From Cyanobacteriota bacterium (lineage in GTDB: Bacteria; Cyanobacteriota; Cyanobacteriia; Phormidesmidales; Phormidesmidaceae): a stretch of 12,589 bases of DNA. This document shows, in pieces, positions 1 through 6,989 of this stretch. The stretch spans positions 1-12,589 of the forward strand of contig JAQCKL010000069.1 of NCBI GenBank assembly GCA_027592485.1, written 5' to 3'. The first letter of the stretch is position 1. The number at the start of each line of letters is the position of its first letter. The notes under the pieces were generated by a model. It had not been told where the DNA came from and did not search any database. It saw only the letters and a list, made by a program, of their open reading frames with translations. The position numbers and the translations under genes were made by a program.

Positions 1-247
1 TCGCAACTTATACCCTGAGAGCTTTTATTACTTCAAGACCGACTTTTCAAACATCCTCTAAGACTAGGGTCGGGATTCTGCTGAAACTGCCTGAGCAGAT
101 CAGCGCTTTCACCTTTAAGTTCTTGACAAGACGGAGGTAGCATACTGCTTCACCGAGAAAAAACCGGCCTGTAGACTGGACAGTGGGAAGATATTTTTAT
201 CGCTGCTACCGGACTAATGCCAGTCATCACCGCAGGATAAATAGTAA

Positions 248-276
248 TTGACACGCACTCACTCAAGATTTAGAAC
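248..276 (+). promoter_or_regulatory. Possible sigma70-type promoter (TTGACA-N17-TAGAAC)
   Basis: TTGACA at 248-253 matches the -35 consensus exactly. After a 17-bp spacer, TAGAAC at 271-276 matches 4 of 6 bases of TATAAT. A transcript from it would start near 283 and run through the tandem repeat and hairpin, antisense into the end of the hydrolase gene. No recognisable gene follows, so the match may be chance. Confidence 0.25.
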
Positions 277-333
277 AGAATTCTGCCATGCACCCGTCTT
301 CTTAGGCTATTACTTTACTATTCACAACTTCAA

Positions 334-375
334 TCGCATTTTTACGGATCCCGTTCGCATTTCTACGGATCCCCA
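334..375. repeat. Two-copy 21-bp tandem repeat
   Basis: Two adjacent 21-bp units (334-354 and 355-375) share the 19-base core TCGCATTTYTACGGATCCC with a single T/C difference. The last two bases of the units differ (GT, CA). Each copy contains a BamHI-type GGATCC palindrome. The 21-bp period would keep a reading frame of 7 codons and is also two helical turns. Function unknown. Confidence 0.8.
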
Positions 376-424
376 AGCCAGTCAGACCATTTTAACCAAT
401 TGGATTTCAGAGGCCCATTGCGAC

Positions 425-449
425 ACCCATCAACCATCCACTGATGGGT
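425..449. other. Hairpin past the hydrolase stop codon
   Basis: ACCCATCA (425-432) and TGATGGGT (442-449) form a perfect 8-bp stem with a 9-nt loop. It lies 16 nt beyond the stop of the minus-strand hydrolase gene and could help end its transcript or protect its 3' end. There is no T-run on either strand, so it is not a classic intrinsic terminator. Confidence 0.4.
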
Positions 450-465
450 TACTGAATCAGGCTCT

Positions 466-1215
466 TCAAGACCTTAGTACCCGTTGAAACAAGCTCTCAA
501 CCTGTTGCCAGGCATGGGCCGACGCCCCTGGGTGGTAGCTGCTGCGTTGGTCACAACAAAAGCCATGACCGGCTTCTTCATATTTAAAAATCTGATGGCG
601 AACATTGTATTTATTTAATTCCGCCTCTATTAGAATCACCTCTTCTGGGGAAATCAAGGAATCCTGCTTGCCAAAGAATCCATAAAGTACACCCGTGATC
701 TCAGCAGTTTTACTGAGAGTTGGCACCCCACCGCCAGGGGTTGAAGTGGATAGGCCAGCGCCATAAAACGAAGCGGTAGCTTTCACGTGAGACAGGGTTG
801 CAGCTAGGTAGGCCACATGCCCGCCGAAGCAAAATCCAATGCACCCTACGCCTGTAGCTATGCCCTGGCAATGGGTTTGACCATACGAGATTGCCCCCTG
901 CACATCATTCAGCAACTCCTGGGCATCGGTATCCATTTTGTATTGACGCCCCAGGGCTAGGTCTGCTTCGCTATAGCCCACTTCAAAATAGGGCGATTGG
1001 CGGTGGTAAAGATGGGGGGCGATCGCAATATATCCGGCCCTTGCAATCCGCTCCGTCACCGCCCGAATATGGGCATTTACCCCAAACACCTCCTGAAGCA
1101 CCACCACAATGGGCCATGGACCTGATGCCTGGGGTTGAGCCAGGTAGGCCGGAATGGGCAGACCCTCACTATCAACGGTCACGGTCTGGGTCTGAATAGT
1201 CTGAGTTGCAAGCAT
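466..1215 (-). CDS. Dienelactone hydrolase family protein
   Basis: A 249-residue cytoplasmic alpha/beta hydrolase of the dienelactone hydrolase (DLH, carboxymethylenebutenolidase) family. The family hydrolyses lactones or esters; the type enzyme opens dienelactone to maleylacetate in chlorocatechol breakdown. All active-site elements are visible: Q41-E42 in the QEVFGVN block, nucleophile C129 in GFCFGG, D185 in GKQDS and H217 in EAGHGF, so it should be active. Length is close to the family's usual 230-250. The start is an ATG at 1213-1215 with no clear Shine-Dalgarno sequence. There is no signal peptide. No other aromatic-degradation gene is nearby, so the true substrate is unknown, and the dienelactone name should be read as family membership only. 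The gene is divergent from a GntR regulator, which suggests, without proof, control by it. Confidence 0.88.
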   Translation of the reverse strand: MLATQTIQTQTVTVDSEGLPIPAYLAQPQASGPWPIVVVLQEVFGVNAHIRAVTERIARAGYIAIAPHLYHRQSPYFEVGYSEADLALGRQYKMDTDAQELLNDVQGAISYGQTHCQGIATGVGCIGFCFGGHVAYLAATLSHVKATASFYGAGLSTSTPGGGVPTLSKTAEITGVLYGFFGKQDSLISPEEVILIEAELNKYNVRHQIFKYEEAGHGFCCDQRSSYHPGASAHAWQQVESLFQRVLRS

Positions 1216-1349
1216 AATAAGAATTATTGACTGAGATCTATTGATTCAAACTGAAACATCAGCCGTAAGGGGAGCTACCCTGAAGTGATGTTAAACCCAG
1301 GACACGTTGGTTCCAGCGGGTGTGTCCCTGTTGATCTGGAGAGTTTGCT
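1216..1349. promoter_or_regulatory. Divergent intergenic region, hydrolase / GntR
   Basis: This 134-bp space must hold the start signals of both divergent genes. GGACAC (1300-1305) and GTGTCC (1322-1327) form a 6-bp inverted repeat with 16 bases between. It can be extended by three pairs (CAG/CTG) if one base is bulged. It ends 22 nt before the GntR start codon, so it could be an operator or a leader hairpin. A smaller palindromic TTGATTCAA lies at 1241-1249. I see no promoter pair on either strand that I would defend. Confidence 0.4.
1338..1343 (+). promoter_or_regulatory. Ribosome binding site deciding the GTG start
   Basis: GGAGAG lies 6 nt before the GTG at 1350, supporting this non-ATG codon as the true start of the GntR-family gene. 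Confidence 0.65.
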
Positions 1350-2342
1350 GTGATCAAGTTTCACATTCAGCCCGATAGCGAAATTCCCTCCTCCACTCAG
1401 CTGTATGACCAACTCTGGTTTGCGATCGCGTCTCGGCAATTTCCACCAGGGTACCGATTGCCCAGCACCCGGCAATTGGCCATGCAAACCGGGCTACACC
1501 GCAACACGATCAGCAAGGTTTACCGTCAATTAGAAGACGCTGGGGTGGTTGAGGCCCAGCCAGGCTCAGGGATTTATGTGCGCTCTCAATCTACGGTCGA
1601 TAGTTCTCGCCCCCGATTGGGCCTTTGGGATCAATTTCCTAAGGCCCGTGAGGTGGTGGAAGGCGGCTTGGATGAACTGCTGCGCCAGGGATGCTCGTTA
1701 AACCAGGCAAGAGCCCTCTTCCTAGCAGAAATCGACTGGCGGCTGCGCTGCAGTGCCAGTGTTTTGGTCACTGTCCCTAAGCAAGAACTAGGGGCAGGGG
1801 AGTTAATGGTCCGCGAGTTAGAAGCGGCTCTGCAAATCCCGGTACAGCTAGTACCCCTCGAAGATTTAGACACCACCCTTTCCCAGACGCGATCAGGCAC
1901 CGTGGTAACCAGTCGCTACTTTTTAGCAGAGGCAGAAGCCGTAGCGGGGCCAAAGTCAGTGCGAGTGATTCCGATTGATATCTATGACTACGGTCAAGAA
2001 CTCGAACTGCTTAAACAGCTACCCCAAGGGACTTGCTTAGGGATGGTCAGTCTGAGTTCCGGCATTCTGCGGGCAGCCGAGGTGATTGCCTACAGTCTCC
2101 GAGGAGATGATGTAGTGGTGATGACATCCCAGGCAGAAGATGCCTACAAGTTGAATGCTGTTGTCCGGGGGGCTCAGACCATCGTGGTGTTTGACCAAGC
2201 CAGTTTGCCAGCGGTCAAACAAGCGATCGCCAGTGCCCGTGAAGACCTAATCCGTCCTCCGCAACTCGTGATGTGCGAGAACTACATCGGTGATAAGTCG
2301 ATTAATCTCCTCAAGCGAGAATTAGGCTTAGAAGATGGCTGA
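1350..2342 (+). CDS. GntR-family transcriptional regulator with long C-terminal domain
   Basis: A 330-residue DNA-binding regulator. Residues about 11-78 form a GntR winged helix: the family's LPSTRQLA block at 37-44, the recognition-helix region around HRNTISKVYRQLE (50-62), and the wing AQPGSGIYV (69-77). The remaining ~250 residues lack the aminotransferase signature of MocR-type regulators and are much longer than the tail of YtrA-type ones; the alternating hydrophobic strands and helices resemble a Rossmann-like or periplasmic-binding-like ligand fold, which is inference. The start is GTG with a good GGAGAG site 6 nt upstream. It is divergent from the DLH-family hydrolase and convergent with the alpha/beta hydrolase, whose end is 41 nt away. 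Synechocystis has a GntR-type regulator (Sll1961) linked to photosystem stoichiometry; I cannot say whether this is its counterpart. Ligand and targets are unknown. Confidence 0.85.
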   Translation: MIKFHIQPDSEIPSSTQLYDQLWFAIASRQFPPGYRLPSTRQLAMQTGLHRNTISKVYRQLEDAGVVEAQPGSGIYVRSQSTVDSSRPRLGLWDQFPKAREVVEGGLDELLRQGCSLNQARALFLAEIDWRLRCSASVLVTVPKQELGAGELMVRELEAALQIPVQLVPLEDLDTTLSQTRSGTVVTSRYFLAEAEAVAGPKSVRVIPIDIYDYGQELELLKQLPQGTCLGMVSLSSGILRAAEVIAYSLRGDDVVVMTSQAEDAYKLNAVVRGAQTIVVFDQASLPAVKQAIASAREDLIRPPQLVMCENYIGDKSINLLKRELGLEDG

Positions 2343-2383
2343 AGACACGGCCCGATCTAACCACAAGCGCTCTCCCGAAAAGA

Positions 2384-3241
2384 TTAAGGTGCCGCCAGGA
2401 AGTTTCTGACGGCATCCATATAGATCTCAGGGGCTTCCAGCATAGGAAAATGCCCAGTCTTAGGAATTAGGCTGTACTGCACCGTTGGGTTCAATGCCGC
2501 TGCTTTTTCTCCCAAGTCAGCTGGAATGATTTGATCATATTGCCCCGAAACCAACAGCGTGGGTACGGATAGCTTCTGAAATTCCACGGGCATCACCTCT
2601 GTGGCCCGTTTACTCACGGAGGTAAATATAGTCCCCAAAGCTGTGTCGTAATCAGCATCCAGAAAGTCCTGCAGAAACGCCCGCTGTTCTGCGAGGGGAA
2701 TGGCCTGGTGGACAAATCGGGCAATAAACAGACGCGGTGCTAGCGGCAACTTGGCCAGCCATTGTGGACGAAACTGGACGACGTATTTACCAAATCGGTA
2801 AAAGGCCTCAAAGGCGGGCTGATCATATTCAAAAATGCCGTTACAGGTGAGGATCGCTCGCCGAATTCGATCTCGGTAACGATTCAGCAAAAAAACCGCC
2901 ACTGAGCCCCCCATGGAGTGGGCATTCAAATCGACTTGGTCAATGCCAAGGGCATCTAGCAGGGCAATTAAATCATCAGCAAAGGTTTCGAGTTCATAGC
3001 CACGGGCCTGAATCTTGTCGAGGCGAGCTGGCGATAAGCGCGATCGCCCAAATCCACGCATGTCATACAGGAGGGCGTCATAGCGATCACTCAACTTTAA
3101 AGCCGTACTCCGCCAGTAACGGGCCGATCCCCCCCAACCATGGATGAACACCATAACGGGCTTTCCAGACCCTGGCGGTTCTCCGTTGTGGGTAATCCAT
3201 TCGTAGTAATGATCTACATCATTGACCGCGATGTAGGCCAT
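2384..3241 (-). CDS. Alpha/beta hydrolase, last gene of the clp cluster
   Basis: A 285-residue cytoplasmic alpha/beta-hydrolase-fold protein. Visible are the oxyanion block HGWGGS (35-40 region), the nucleophile elbow AHSMGGS with S109, the acid D236 in SGQYDQIIP, and the base H264 in KTGHFP. The catalytic triad is complete. A helical cap (about residues 135-215) separates the two halves of the core, as in esterases, haloperoxidase-like enzymes and C-C hydrolases; substrate cannot be told. The ATG (3239-3241) follows the clpX stop codon after only 2 nt. Its only Shine-Dalgarno-like sequence, GGAG, lies inside the end of clpX, 11 nt from the ATG, so it is probably translated from the clp mRNA and coupled to clpX. 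Whether it acts in proteostasis is unknown. Confidence 0.87.
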   Translation of the reverse strand: MAYIAVNDVDHYYEWITHNGEPPGSGKPVMVFIHGWGGSARYWRSTALKLSDRYDALLYDMRGFGRSRLSPARLDKIQARGYELETFADDLIALLDALGIDQVDLNAHSMGGSVAVFLLNRYRDRIRRAILTCNGIFEYDQPAFEAFYRFGKYVVQFRPQWLAKLPLAPRLFIARFVHQAIPLAEQRAFLQDFLDADYDTALGTIFTSVSKRATEVMPVEFQKLSVPTLLVSGQYDQIIPADLGEKAAALNPTVQYSLIPKTGHFPMLEAPEIYMDAVRNFLAAP

Positions 3242-3243
3242 GT

Positions 3244-4581
3244 TTAGGCAGACTCCGGCTTTGGTAACGAAGAAGGATGCACCAGCAATTCTGCCGTAGA
3301 GCGCTGCTCTACCATTTCACGGGTTACGGTACATCGCTTCACATCTTTGCGAGATGGCAACTCATACATCACATCTAGCATCAGTTCTTCGACAATGCCG
3401 CGCAGGGCCCGTGCCCCCGTTTTGCGCCGATACGCCTCCCGAGCGATCGCCCGGACAGCATCCTGCTTAAATTCAAGCTGCACATTATCCATCCGCATCA
3501 ACTTTTGGAATTGCTTGATCAGAGCATTCTTCGGCTCCGTCATAATGGCAACCAACGTTTCCTCATCAAGGGGATTGACCACAGAAATCGCTGGAATCCG
3601 ACCAATAAACTCAGGAATGAGGCCGTATTTCACCAGATCTTCAGGCTCTAGATACCTGAGCAGGTCTGCTGCCCGCTTGTCCTGGGAAGCCTGATTGTCT
3701 CCGAGCTGTACAAAGCCAATGGACTTTTTGCCGAGTCGCTGCTCAACCATTTTGTCCAAGCCAACAAAAGCCCCACCACAGATAAACAGAATATTGCTCG
3801 TGTCAATCTGAATACAGTCTTGGTATGGATGCTTACGCCCTCCCTGGGGGGGAACATTGGCCACTGTCCCCTCTAGCATCTTCAATAATGCTTGCTGCAC
3901 CCCTTCCCCGGAAACATCACGGGTAATCGAAGGGTTTTCGCTCTTACGGGCAATTTTGTCAATTTCATCGATGTAGATGATGCCTCGCTGAGCTTCCTCA
4001 ACATCTAGATCGGCAACTTGCAGTAAACGCAACAGGATATTTTCAACGTCTTCCCCGACGTACCCTGCTTCTGTCAAGGTTGTGGCATCAGCAACCGCAA
4101 AGGGGACATCCAAAATTCGCGCTAGGGTTTGGGCCAGTAATGTCTTACCGCAACCCGTAGGACCAATCAGCAGGATATTTGCTTTCTGCAATTCGATGCT
4201 GTCACTCGGTGCATCACCGCCCTTGTCATGGAGATGGCTCAGTCGCTTGTAATGGTTGTAGACGGCCACAGACAGCACCTTTTTGGCCTCATCCTGACCA
4301 ATGACATGCTCATCCAAGTAATTTTTAATTTCCCGTGGCTTAGGAATCTGAGCCAGGGAAATCGGAGAGGGCGCACGCCGCCGTTCTGGAGGTTGTTCAC
4401 GCCGAGGTACCGGTTGCGAGACGGTAGCACTAGAGTCAAAAAGTTCTTCATCTAGGATCTCGTTGCACAGGTCCACACACTCATCACAAATGTAAACTCC
4501 TGGTCCAGCAATTAGTTTACGAACCTGCTCCTGGGACTTGCCACAGAAGGAACATTTGAGATGGGAATCATACTTGGACAC
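3244..4581 (-). CDS. clpX: ATP-dependent Clp protease ATP-binding subunit ClpX
   Basis: The 445-residue AAA+ unfoldase that recognises tagged or damaged proteins, unfolds them with ATP and threads them into ClpP in the cytoplasm. The N-terminal zinc-binding domain has C10, C13, C32 and C35. A variable Pro/Arg-rich linker spans about 50-75. The AAA+ core has Walker A GPTGCGKT (140-147), pore-loop GYVG (173-176), Walker B IIYIDEID (201-208), arginine finger R328 in EFIGRIP and sensor-2 GAR (389-391). The ClpP-docking IGF tripeptide is at 288-290. All catalytic features are intact and length is normal. The start is GTG (4579-4581), with AGAGGG 5 nt upstream overlapping the clpP stop codon; the gap to clpP is 9 nt. 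Cotranscription with clpP upstream and the hydrolase downstream is very likely. Confidence 0.98.
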   Translation of the reverse strand: MSKYDSHLKCSFCGKSQEQVRKLIAGPGVYICDECVDLCNEILDEELFDSSATVSQPVPRREQPPERRRAPSPISLAQIPKPREIKNYLDEHVIGQDEAKKVLSVAVYNHYKRLSHLHDKGGDAPSDSIELQKANILLIGPTGCGKTLLAQTLARILDVPFAVADATTLTEAGYVGEDVENILLRLLQVADLDVEEAQRGIIYIDEIDKIARKSENPSITRDVSGEGVQQALLKMLEGTVANVPPQGGRKHPYQDCIQIDTSNILFICGGAFVGLDKMVEQRLGKKSIGFVQLGDNQASQDKRAADLLRYLEPEDLVKYGLIPEFIGRIPAISVVNPLDEETLVAIMTEPKNALIKQFQKLMRMDNVQLEFKQDAVRAIAREAYRRKTGARALRGIVEELMLDVMYELPSRKDVKRCTVTREMVEQRSTAELLVHPSSLPKPESA

Positions 4582-4590
4582 AGGATCCCT

Positions 4591-5265
4591 CTACTTAATC
4601 GCAACAGCGGATGCATCGGTTGGCAGAGAATGCCGCTCAACCACTTGATCAATCAAACCGTACCCTTTTGCCTCTTCTGCAGACATGTAAAAATCACGCT
4701 CGGTATCCGTCTCAATACGCTCTAAAGGTTGGGCTGTGTGGTGAGCGATGAGCTGATTGAGCTTGTCCTTGTGATACAAAATTTCTTTAGCCTGAATCTC
4801 AATGTCGACAGCTTGACCTTGAGCACCACCCAAAGGCTGGTGAATCATAATTCGGGCACTGGGAAGGGACAAACGTTTGCCCGCAGCCCCACCACAGAGC
4901 AAAAACGCCCCCATACTAGCTGCTAAGCCAAAGCAAATTGTCATGACATCCGGACGAATTTGCTGCATCGTATCGTATATCGCCATGCCAGCAGTCACTG
5001 AACCGCCGGGAGAGTTGATGTAAAGCTGCACATCTTTTTCAGGGTCCTCTGCGTCCAGAAAAAGTAACTGGGCCACAATTGAATCAGCAACCGCATCATC
5101 AACAGGCGTCCCCAAAAATACAATGCGCTCCCGCAGCAGGCGCGAGTAGATATCGAAAGCCCGTTCTCCGCGCCCCGACTGCTCAACCACCATCGGCACA
5201 ACATTGCTGGAACTCTGAGCAGAGCTTAAATGCGGATAAGCGTAATGAGAGTGCAATGTCACCAT
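4591..5265 (-). CDS. clpP: ATP-dependent Clp protease proteolytic subunit ClpP
   Basis: The serine protease subunit that forms the two-ring degradation chamber capped by ClpX. From the ATG at 5263-5265 it has 224 residues, with the triad S117 (GLAASMGAF), H142 (MIHQPLGG) and D191 (TERDFYMS). The INSPGGSVTAG oxyanion region (83-93) and the handle helix are normal. Cyanobacteria carry several ClpP paralogues and the non-catalytic ClpR; the complete triad excludes ClpR. The start is uncertain: the frame stays open upstream to a TTG at 5289, and related ClpP proteins usually begin just before the VVEQSGRGERAFD block, which fits a GTG at 5199 or an ATG at 5193 (about 200 residues). The extra ~22 residues could be a short propeptide, removed in many ClpPs, or untranslated. 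It is followed by clpX after 9 nt. Confidence 0.97.
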   Translation of the reverse strand: MVTLHSHYAYPHLSSAQSSSNVVPMVVEQSGRGERAFDIYSRLLRERIVFLGTPVDDAVADSIVAQLLFLDAEDPEKDVQLYINSPGGSVTAGMAIYDTMQQIRPDVMTICFGLAASMGAFLLCGGAAGKRLSLPSARIMIHQPLGGAQGQAVDIEIQAKEILYHKDKLNQLIAHHTAQPLERIETDTERDFYMSAEEAKGYGLIDQVVERHSLPTDASAVAIK

Positions 5266-5528
5266 TAATTTCGTTGAAATCAAAAACAAGCCGTTACGTA
5301 CTAAAGCTTCTAGGAAATGACGGCATTAATGCCCTAGGGCACGGCCCAGCTCCTAGAAGTACTTTTACTGACCATTATGGACCAGCTTCTTAAGAATGGT
5401 CGGGAGCAGCGCGAATCGCAATTATTTCACTGGCACCATACCCTAAGAAGCTATCTTTTGAAAGAAGTGTAGTCTATCGCTGCAGACGAGAACGCTTAAC
5501 AAACGTTAGGGTTTGGACCCCACAGAGC
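5266..5528 (-). promoter_or_regulatory. Palindrome-rich leader/promoter region of clpP
   Basis: This 263-nt gap between tig and clpP is unusually structured. CTTCTAGGA (5307-5315) pairs with TCCTAGAAG (5351-5359) in a perfect 9-bp stem. Inside it two perfect 12-bp palindromes, GGCATTAATGCC (5322-5333) and TGCCCTAGGGCA (5330-5341), overlap by four bases. GACCATT (5370-5376) pairs with AATGGTC (5395-5401), and AGCTTCTTA (5384-5392) with TAAGAAGCT (5444-5452). It may combine a tig terminator or processing site with a clpP promoter. A weak TTTCAA-N17-TATGGT promoter can be read on the minus strand (about 5457-5429), but I give it little weight. Confidence 0.5.
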
Positions 5529-6989
5529 TCAATTATCCGCTTTATTCTCGTCCGCCTCAACCACAGATGCACTGACATCAATGGCATCCTCCACAGCGGG
5601 AGCTTCGTTCTCAGCATCTGAATCTTGGTCGCCAGAAGGCGCTTCGGGATCCCCTTCTTCCTCAGCGGTGAGGCTGCCCTCCGGCACTAGTTCAACGGTA
5701 TTATTTTCCAGTAGCCAGGTCAGGATTTTGTCCTGGAGGAGTTCTTCTGTAACGACTTCCCGCAGCCGTTGCTGATCAACGGCCTGGGGATCTTTGACTT
5801 CAGCTAGCATCTCTTGCATGCGTTGGGTGACATCACCATCTTCGAGTGCAATCGCTTCCTTTTTGGCAACTTCCCCTAGAGCCAAGGTGCGTCGCAGGCG
5901 ATCGAGGGCATCTGGGCGAGAACGCTCCCGCATGTTCTCGATAATCTCAGGAGTCAATAATTTATTGACATCAATACCTTGTTGGCTGAGCTGCATCGCT
6001 GCTTGAGATACCAAGTGATTGACTTCTCGGCGCACTAGCGTCTCAGGTAGCTCAGCCTCAAGGTGCTCTACGAGAGCGTTCAGAATAGCTTCTCGCTGGT
6101 TGGCCTCAGTTTTATCGTGGGCTTCTGATTTATAGCGTTCTTCCAAGGAGTCACGCAGTTCCACTAGGGTCTCAAATTCACTGACTTCCTGAGCAAACTC
6201 ATCATCCAAGTCTGGGAGCTCTTTCTCTTTCAGCTCTTTGAGGGTGATTTCAAATTTGGCGGGTTTACCTGCCAAATCAGCTTGAGGATAGTCTGCGGGA
6301 AAGGTGACCGTAATTTCCTTGGTTTGCTCTAGGGTCATACCCACGATGCCCTCGACAAAACCGTCAATAAAACTCCCAGGCTTGATGTCAAGCTGAAAAT
6401 CTTCTGCTTTGCCCCCTTCAAAGGGGGCAAAGGTGCCATCTTCTTGGGCAATTTGACCCGCGAAGTCGACAACAGTGGTATCTCCCATTGCGGCTGGACG
6501 ATCTTCAATGGGGACTAAAGTAGCTCGGCTTACGCGATGTTGTTCGAGCAGTTGATCTACGCGATCAGCCGAGTAAACTACTTCTTCCGCCTGGGTTGTC
6601 AAGCCGGTGTAGGTTGACAGGGTGACACGGGGGGGCACATCTAGAGATGCATTCACAACCAGCAGTTGCCCAGGCTGGTACTGGCTGATGAGGTCCTCAA
6701 AGGTTGAGATCAGCTGATAGTTACCTAAGGCTTCGATCTTTTCTTGGGCAATGGCTTGGTCTATGGCAGCCTGTACCAGCTCCTCAAGGGCAGCCGCTTT
6801 AACCTGAGTGCTGCCGACTCGCTGCAAAAATATTTGTCGCGGCACCTTGCCTCGTCTAAATCCAGGGATATTAGCCGACTGCATCAACTTTCTCAGCACC
6901 TTGTCGTAGGTCTGCTGAGTCATGGTGGCGGGAATCTCGATCTGAAGGCCCACTTGACTGTCGGGGAGCTGTTCCTGGGTAACTTTCAT
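5529..6989 (-). CDS. tig: Trigger factor, ribosome-associated chaperone
   Basis: The chaperone that binds nascent chains at the ribosomal exit tunnel and has peptidyl-prolyl isomerase activity. From the ATG at 6987-6989 it has 486 residues; a TTG directly before it is in frame but AGGAAG lies 7 nt upstream of the ATG, which I prefer. The N-terminal ribosome-binding domain carries the signature GFRRGKVP (43-50). An FKBP-like isomerase domain spans about 160-250, and the C-terminal chaperone arms about 255-430. E. coli trigger factor is 432 residues; the excess here is a disordered-looking acidic tail, the last 44 residues having 17 Asp/Glu and one Lys. A perfect 12-bp-arm inverted repeat lies within the isomerase-domain codons. 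It is the first gene of the tig-clpP-clpX cluster common in bacteria, but the palindrome-rich gap before clpP leaves room for separate transcription. Confidence 0.97.
   Translation of the reverse strand: MKVTQEQLPDSQVGLQIEIPATMTQQTYDKVLRKLMQSANIPGFRRGKVPRQIFLQRVGSTQVKAAALEELVQAAIDQAIAQEKIEALGNYQLISTFEDLISQYQPGQLLVVNASLDVPPRVTLSTYTGLTTQAEEVVYSADRVDQLLEQHRVSRATLVPIEDRPAAMGDTTVVDFAGQIAQEDGTFAPFEGGKAEDFQLDIKPGSFIDGFVEGIVGMTLEQTKEITVTFPADYPQADLAGKPAKFEITLKELKEKELPDLDDEFAQEVSEFETLVELRDSLEERYKSEAHDKTEANQREAILNALVEHLEAELPETLVRREVNHLVSQAAMQLSQQGIDVNKLLTPEIIENMRERSRPDALDRLRRTLALGEVAKKEAIALEDGDVTQRMQEMLAEVKDPQAVDQQRLREVVTEELLQDKILTWLLENNTVELVPEGSLTAEEEGDPEAPSGDQDSDAENEAPAVEDAIDVSASVVEADENKADN
6407..6432. 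repeat. Perfect 26-nt inverted repeat inside tig
   Basis: Arms CTTTGCCCCCTT (6407-6418) and AAGGGGGCAAAG (6421-6432) are perfectly complementary over 12 bp with only CA between, so about 10-11 pairs form in a real hairpin. It is in frame and encodes FAPFEGGK (tig residues 188-195 region). Similar C-run/G-run palindromes are scattered through many cyanobacterial genomes, so this may be an inserted repeat kept as coding sequence. An RNA hairpin this strong could slow ribosomes or nucleases. Confidence 0.85.

Larger units (their letters stand above)
1..465. other. Left-edge region without a convincing gene
   Basis: I see no gene here that I can support. A plus-strand frame open from base 2 ends at a TAA at 59-61 and could be the last 19 codons of an upstream gene, but this is too short to recognise. 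A 79-codon frame from a TTG at 248 to 487 has no Shine-Dalgarno sequence, matches no family I know and runs 22 nt into the 3' end of the hydrolase gene on the other strand; its TTGACA context looks more like a promoter than a start. The region contains a 21-bp tandem repeat (334-375) and an 8-bp-stem hairpin (425-449), listed separately. Confidence 0.6.

Noticed and set aside
32..62. ACTTTTCAAACATCCTC-like sequence resembling an insertion-sequence end
   Set aside because: Only one possible end, no partner inverted repeat, no target duplication and no transposase fragment; the resemblance is from memory only.
248..487. 79-codon plus-strand frame starting at TTG
   Set aside because: No ribosome binding site, no family resemblance, includes the tandem repeat, overlaps the hydrolase gene's 3' end, and the TTG lies inside a better promoter-like hexamer.
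891..1199. Plus-strand 102-codon frame antisense to the DLH-family gene
   Set aside because: It is a shadow frame of a gene with a complete catalytic triad; its Pro/Arg-rich composition is typical of antisense reading.
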